The notes beneath the pieces were generated by a model. It was not told where the DNA came from. It searched no databases and was given only the letters and a program-made list of their open reading frames with translations. This document shows positions 62,042 through 64,000 of a stretch of DNA of 64,000 nt, piece after piece. Origin of the DNA: an uncultured Corynebacterium sp. GTDB taxonomy: Bacteria > Actinomycetota > Actinomycetes > Mycobacteriales > Mycobacteriaceae. The position numbers were made by a program, and so were the translations under genes. The stretch lies in the NCBI RefSeq assembly GCF_947253065.1, contig NZ_CAMXWS010000004.1, positions 1-64,000 on the forward strand, given 5' to 3'. The first letter of the stretch is position 1, and the number at the start of each line of letters is the position of its first letter.

Positions 62042-62255
62042 GACTTTTGTGGAGGCATGTCTCGACGGAAACGTGCGGCCGGACGATGTCGACGACTGGG
62101 TCGAAGCGTGGCACGATGATGCCTCCGGAAGTGAGAACATTTCGCTCGAAGAATTCCTTGGGTTCACTGCGGGGGAATATGCCCGGTGGGCAAGGAATGG
62201 GGCTGCTTTGCAAGAGATCCTCGACAACCGCCGCTCGCAGAGGCAGGCCATATAA
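62034..62255 (+). CDS. Putative immunity/antitoxin partner of the E3-type toxin
   Basis: 73 aa, strongly acidic (about 17 Asp/Glu in the first 60 residues) with the C-terminal pattern GEYARWARNGAALQEILDNRR. It overlaps the toxin stop by 8 bases and has a strong GGAGGAGGA ribosome-binding site, which would favour making more antidote than toxin. It does not resemble the colicin E3 immunity protein in sequence as far as I can see. Role inferred from position, charge and size. Confidence 0.65.
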   Translation: MFKTFVEACLDGNVRPDDVDDWVEAWHDDASGSENISLEEFLGFTAGEYARWARNGAALQEILDNRRSQRQAI

Positions 62256-62322
62256 AGCGAAAACGTTTTGGTGGCTTACCGCCAGTGGTAAGCAGCGAAC
62301 AGAGCGGGTATGACTGGCTGTC

Positions 62323-63291
62323 ATGCTGAAGCGCGTTGCTCTTTCACAAAACCAAACCGGTGATCAGCGCTTGGCGGGGTTGCTCGCTGCGTTGGTCGCT
62401 GAAGCGGGTAAATCCGTCTACCCACTGCACAACATCGCGGCATTCGTCCTCGAAGATGGGTGTGCCCGTTTCGCTGGGCTCGGGGCAGATGAGCACACCG
62501 AGTTTGAAATCGGGTCAGTTACGAAGACATTCAATGCTGATCTTCTGGAGCAAGCGATTGAATTGGGTGAGGCTACCTCCGACACAACCGTGGAGGATCT
62601 GCTTGGGGACCGGGTGCGAGGCACAGCAGTGGCGGCGGTGACGCTGGCGGAACTAGCCAACCACACCTCCGGTCTGCCGAGGACGGGAAAGCAAAGACTG
62701 AGCAACAGGGTCAGGGCGGTGCTGGGCTTGAACCCCGACGTGGGTATCACCCCTGGGGATGTCATCGATCAAGCGGTAGCAGCACAGTTGGAAGGGTGCG
62801 GTACCGAGATTTACTCGAACCTTGGCCACGACTTGCTGGGGTTGTTATTGGCCGAAGGTGCGGGGATGAGTTATCCCGAGTTGATCAAGCAGCGCATGTT
62901 CGACCCGTTGGGGTTGGGGGAGACCTACGTGGCCCTGCCCGGCACTGTGGGGCCTGATAAGCCGCGAGGGGTGTCTGTGCTTGGGCAGCGTGTCCAGGCA
63001 TGGGAAATGGACGGCACGGCTCCTTCTGGTGGGGTGCGGTCCACTGCCGCCGATATGGCGAAATATGCCGCATATGCGCTTGAGCGGGACAATTTCCGTT
63101 TCACTTGGATGAACATTGCAGGTACTGGTCTGTATTGGCATAACGGCGGAACACTCGGGTTCTCGTCGATGTTGCTGCTCGACACGGACAAACAGCGAGC
63201 GTCTTTTGTCGTGGCTGACTCATATACGGACATTGAATCGCTCGCGTTCGAACTTCTCGGCTTGGAGGATCCGGCTAAGAAAAAGAACTGA
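62323..63291 (+). CDS. Serine hydrolase, beta-lactamase/class C PBP fold
   Basis: 322 aa with no signal peptide. The S-x-x-K nucleophile motif is SVTK (65-68), the Y-x-N motif is YSN (164-166), and a third H-N-G-G motif lies near residue 276; LANHTSGLPR is typical. The enzyme may be an esterase or peptidase; absence of a secretion signal argues against a role as a periplasmic beta-lactamase. A possible -10 (TATGAC) lies 8 bases before the ATG. Confidence 0.85.
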   Translation: MLKRVALSQNQTGDQRLAGLLAALVAEAGKSVYPLHNIAAFVLEDGCARFAGLGADEHTEFEIGSVTKTFNADLLEQAIELGEATSDTTVEDLLGDRVRGTAVAAVTLAELANHTSGLPRTGKQRLSNRVRAVLGLNPDVGITPGDVIDQAVAAQLEGCGTEIYSNLGHDLLGLLLAEGAGMSYPELIKQRMFDPLGLGETYVALPGTVGPDKPRGVSVLGQRVQAWEMDGTAPSGGVRSTAADMAKYAAYALERDNFRFTWMNIAGTGLYWHNGGTLGFSSMLLLDTDKQRASFVVADSYTDIESLAFELLGLEDPAKKKN

Positions 63292-63323
63292 TTTCCGCCT
63301 GTGGTGGAAAAGGTCGGCCTTAT

Positions 63324-63338
63324 TGAAAACAGTTACCA
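63324..63338. promoter_or_regulatory. Imperfect second Zur-like box
   Basis: TGAAAACAGTTACCA shares the left half and centre of the palindrome at 63369 but has two changes in the right half. A possible second, weaker site. Confidence 0.35.
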
Positions 63339-63368
63339 CCAAATGTGGGTAGCGTCGCCACTCTGTTA

Positions 63369-63383
63369 TGAAAACTGTTTTCA
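63369..63383. promoter_or_regulatory. Zur-like palindrome before the surface protein gene
   Basis: TGAAAACTGTTTTCA is a perfect 7-1-7 palindrome close to the actinobacterial Zur consensus TGAAAATnATTTTCA. It stands 8 bases before a TAATCT box (63391-63396), so a bound repressor would cover the promoter. Confidence 0.6.
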
Positions 63384-63439
63384 ATTGACGTAATCTAACG
63401 TGCGTTCATTTCTCGCAAAATGAAAAGAGGAACGACGAA

Positions 63440-64000
63440 GTGTCGCGCGTAGATACAGGAGTAGGACGAGTCCCTCATAAAGGCGAAGACGTGCTGGAAC
63501 GCGCTGGTAAAGCCGTTCTTCGAGCTGTCGTTGTGGTGATTAGTGGCATTCTGGCACTCGCAGCGGGAGCGGGCTACGTGCATGCAGCTGAACTGACTTT
63601 GCACCGCGGGCATGTGGATGTCTTTCACGTCTCGGCCAGCGGTGGGCAGCTCAAACTCGACCTTCGAGAGGACGTGACTGGCCAGCACCAGACTCACGAT
63701 CCGAAGGATGTTCTGCTCGAGGTGGGGGAGAACACCAAGACCGATGTGACGGCTGGCGTTGCGCAGATCGGCGAGAGTGGCTATCTCCTGCCACAGACCC
63801 AGGAAGCCGACAAACTCTGGCCCGGTTGGGACACAAACGATGTGAAGTCCGGCGGGTTTGATGCTGTTGACATCACGTTTGAAGAGGTTGATGGACCGGG
63901 CGAGGTGTATCTCTTCCAGCAGAAGGGCTTTGGCGATGTTGCCTCCGTACTCGCGGGCGGCGAGCTGGCGTTGACCCCCGGCAGTGTCATTGAGCAGGAA
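63440..64000 (+). CDS. Secreted actinobacterial surface protein (choice-of-anchor M type), 5' part
   Basis: The gene runs off the window; 187 codons are visible. After a charged N-terminus a signal helix (AVVVVISGILALAAGAGYVHAAE) leads into LTLHRGHVDVFHVSASGGQLKLDLREDVTG, the repeated domain of actinobacterial surface-anchored proteins linked to metal ABC transporter loci. GTG 63440 has GAGG about 9 bases upstream. The Zur-like palindrome suggests zinc-responsive expression; a metal-uptake role is inferred. Confidence 0.75.
   Translation, partial: MSRVDTGVGRVPHKGEDVLERAGKAVLRAVVVVISGILALAAGAGYVHAAELTLHRGHVDVFHVSASGGQLKLDLREDVTGQHQTHDPKDVLLEVGENTKTDVTAGVAQIGESGYLLPQTQEADKLWPGWDTNDVKSGGFDAVDITFEEVDGPGEVYLFQQKGFGDVASVLAGGELALTPGSVIEQE

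Noticed and set aside
1..64000. CRISPR arrays, rRNA genes, prophage or insertion sequences
   Set aside because: I saw no regularly spaced repeat array, rRNA segment, integrase, transposase or phage structural gene.

Overview
The window is a chromosomal segment of an actinobacterium that is very probably a Corynebacterium. The case rests on gene order (hemA-hemC-hemD-hemB...hemE-hemY...hemL, then cytochrome c system II, the menaquinone genes, an MgtA-type mannosyltransferase beside menD, and tRNA-Trp-secE-nusG-rplK-rplA), on a GC content that looks near 60 percent, and on many starts lying 7-8 bases after a TAnnnT -10 box (leaderless mRNAs). I see no rRNA operon, CRISPR array, prophage or insertion sequence.

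Layout. 0-14 kb holds a HAD-IB phosphatase, a glutaredoxin-like protein and the haem genes hemA, hemC, hemD, hemB, hemE and hemY. Embedded among them are two small membrane proteins and a full-length P1B-type ATPase homologue that has lost every catalytic motif I can check. 14-19.4 kb is a minus-strand galactose operon (galM, SSS symporter, small membrane protein, galT, galK). 19.5-25.8 kb has hemL, a histidine phosphatase, and ResA/CcdA/ResB/CcsB-type cytochrome c maturation genes. 25.8-31.1 kb has small regulators, an AEC transporter, menA, a GT-A-like protein and menE.

31.2-44.7 kb is accessory and separates menE from menB. It contains a lone STAND/AAA-type ATPase behind twin 33-bp repeats. 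Next is a two-component system plus ABC exporter in which the kinase and exporter promoters carry matching palindromes at the same distance from the -10. Then comes a LacI regulator and a six-gene operon combining a carbohydrate ABC importer, a HAD phosphatase and a 2H phosphoesterase, with a divergent double-DUF606 transporter. 44.7-56.3 kb returns to menaquinone synthesis (menB, menC, menD, menG, menJ-like reductase, polyprenyl synthase), interrupted by a Phd/PIN toxin-antitoxin pair, a DASS anion transporter and mgtA. 56.3-61.7 kb has four tRNA genes (Tyr, Thr, Met, Trp), a secreted lamin-tail protein, secE, nusG, rplK and rplA. 61.7-64 kb holds a stand-alone colicin E3-type ribonuclease with an acidic partner gene, a beta-lactamase-fold hydrolase, and the start of a secreted actinobacterial surface protein behind a Zur-like box.

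Together the core genes supply haem, cytochrome c and menaquinone, i.e. the respiratory chain. The most unusual signals are: (1) the 11-mer CGTCGATAAGC, found at least 12 times against about 0.03 expected by chance and absent from about 30-51 kb; (2) the catalytically dead but intact P-type ATPase in the haem cluster; (3) the minimal E3-type ribotoxin module next to the ribosomal protein genes; (4) the paired operators of the two-component/ABC system; (5) the LacI-controlled ABC/HAD/2H phosphoesterase operon.
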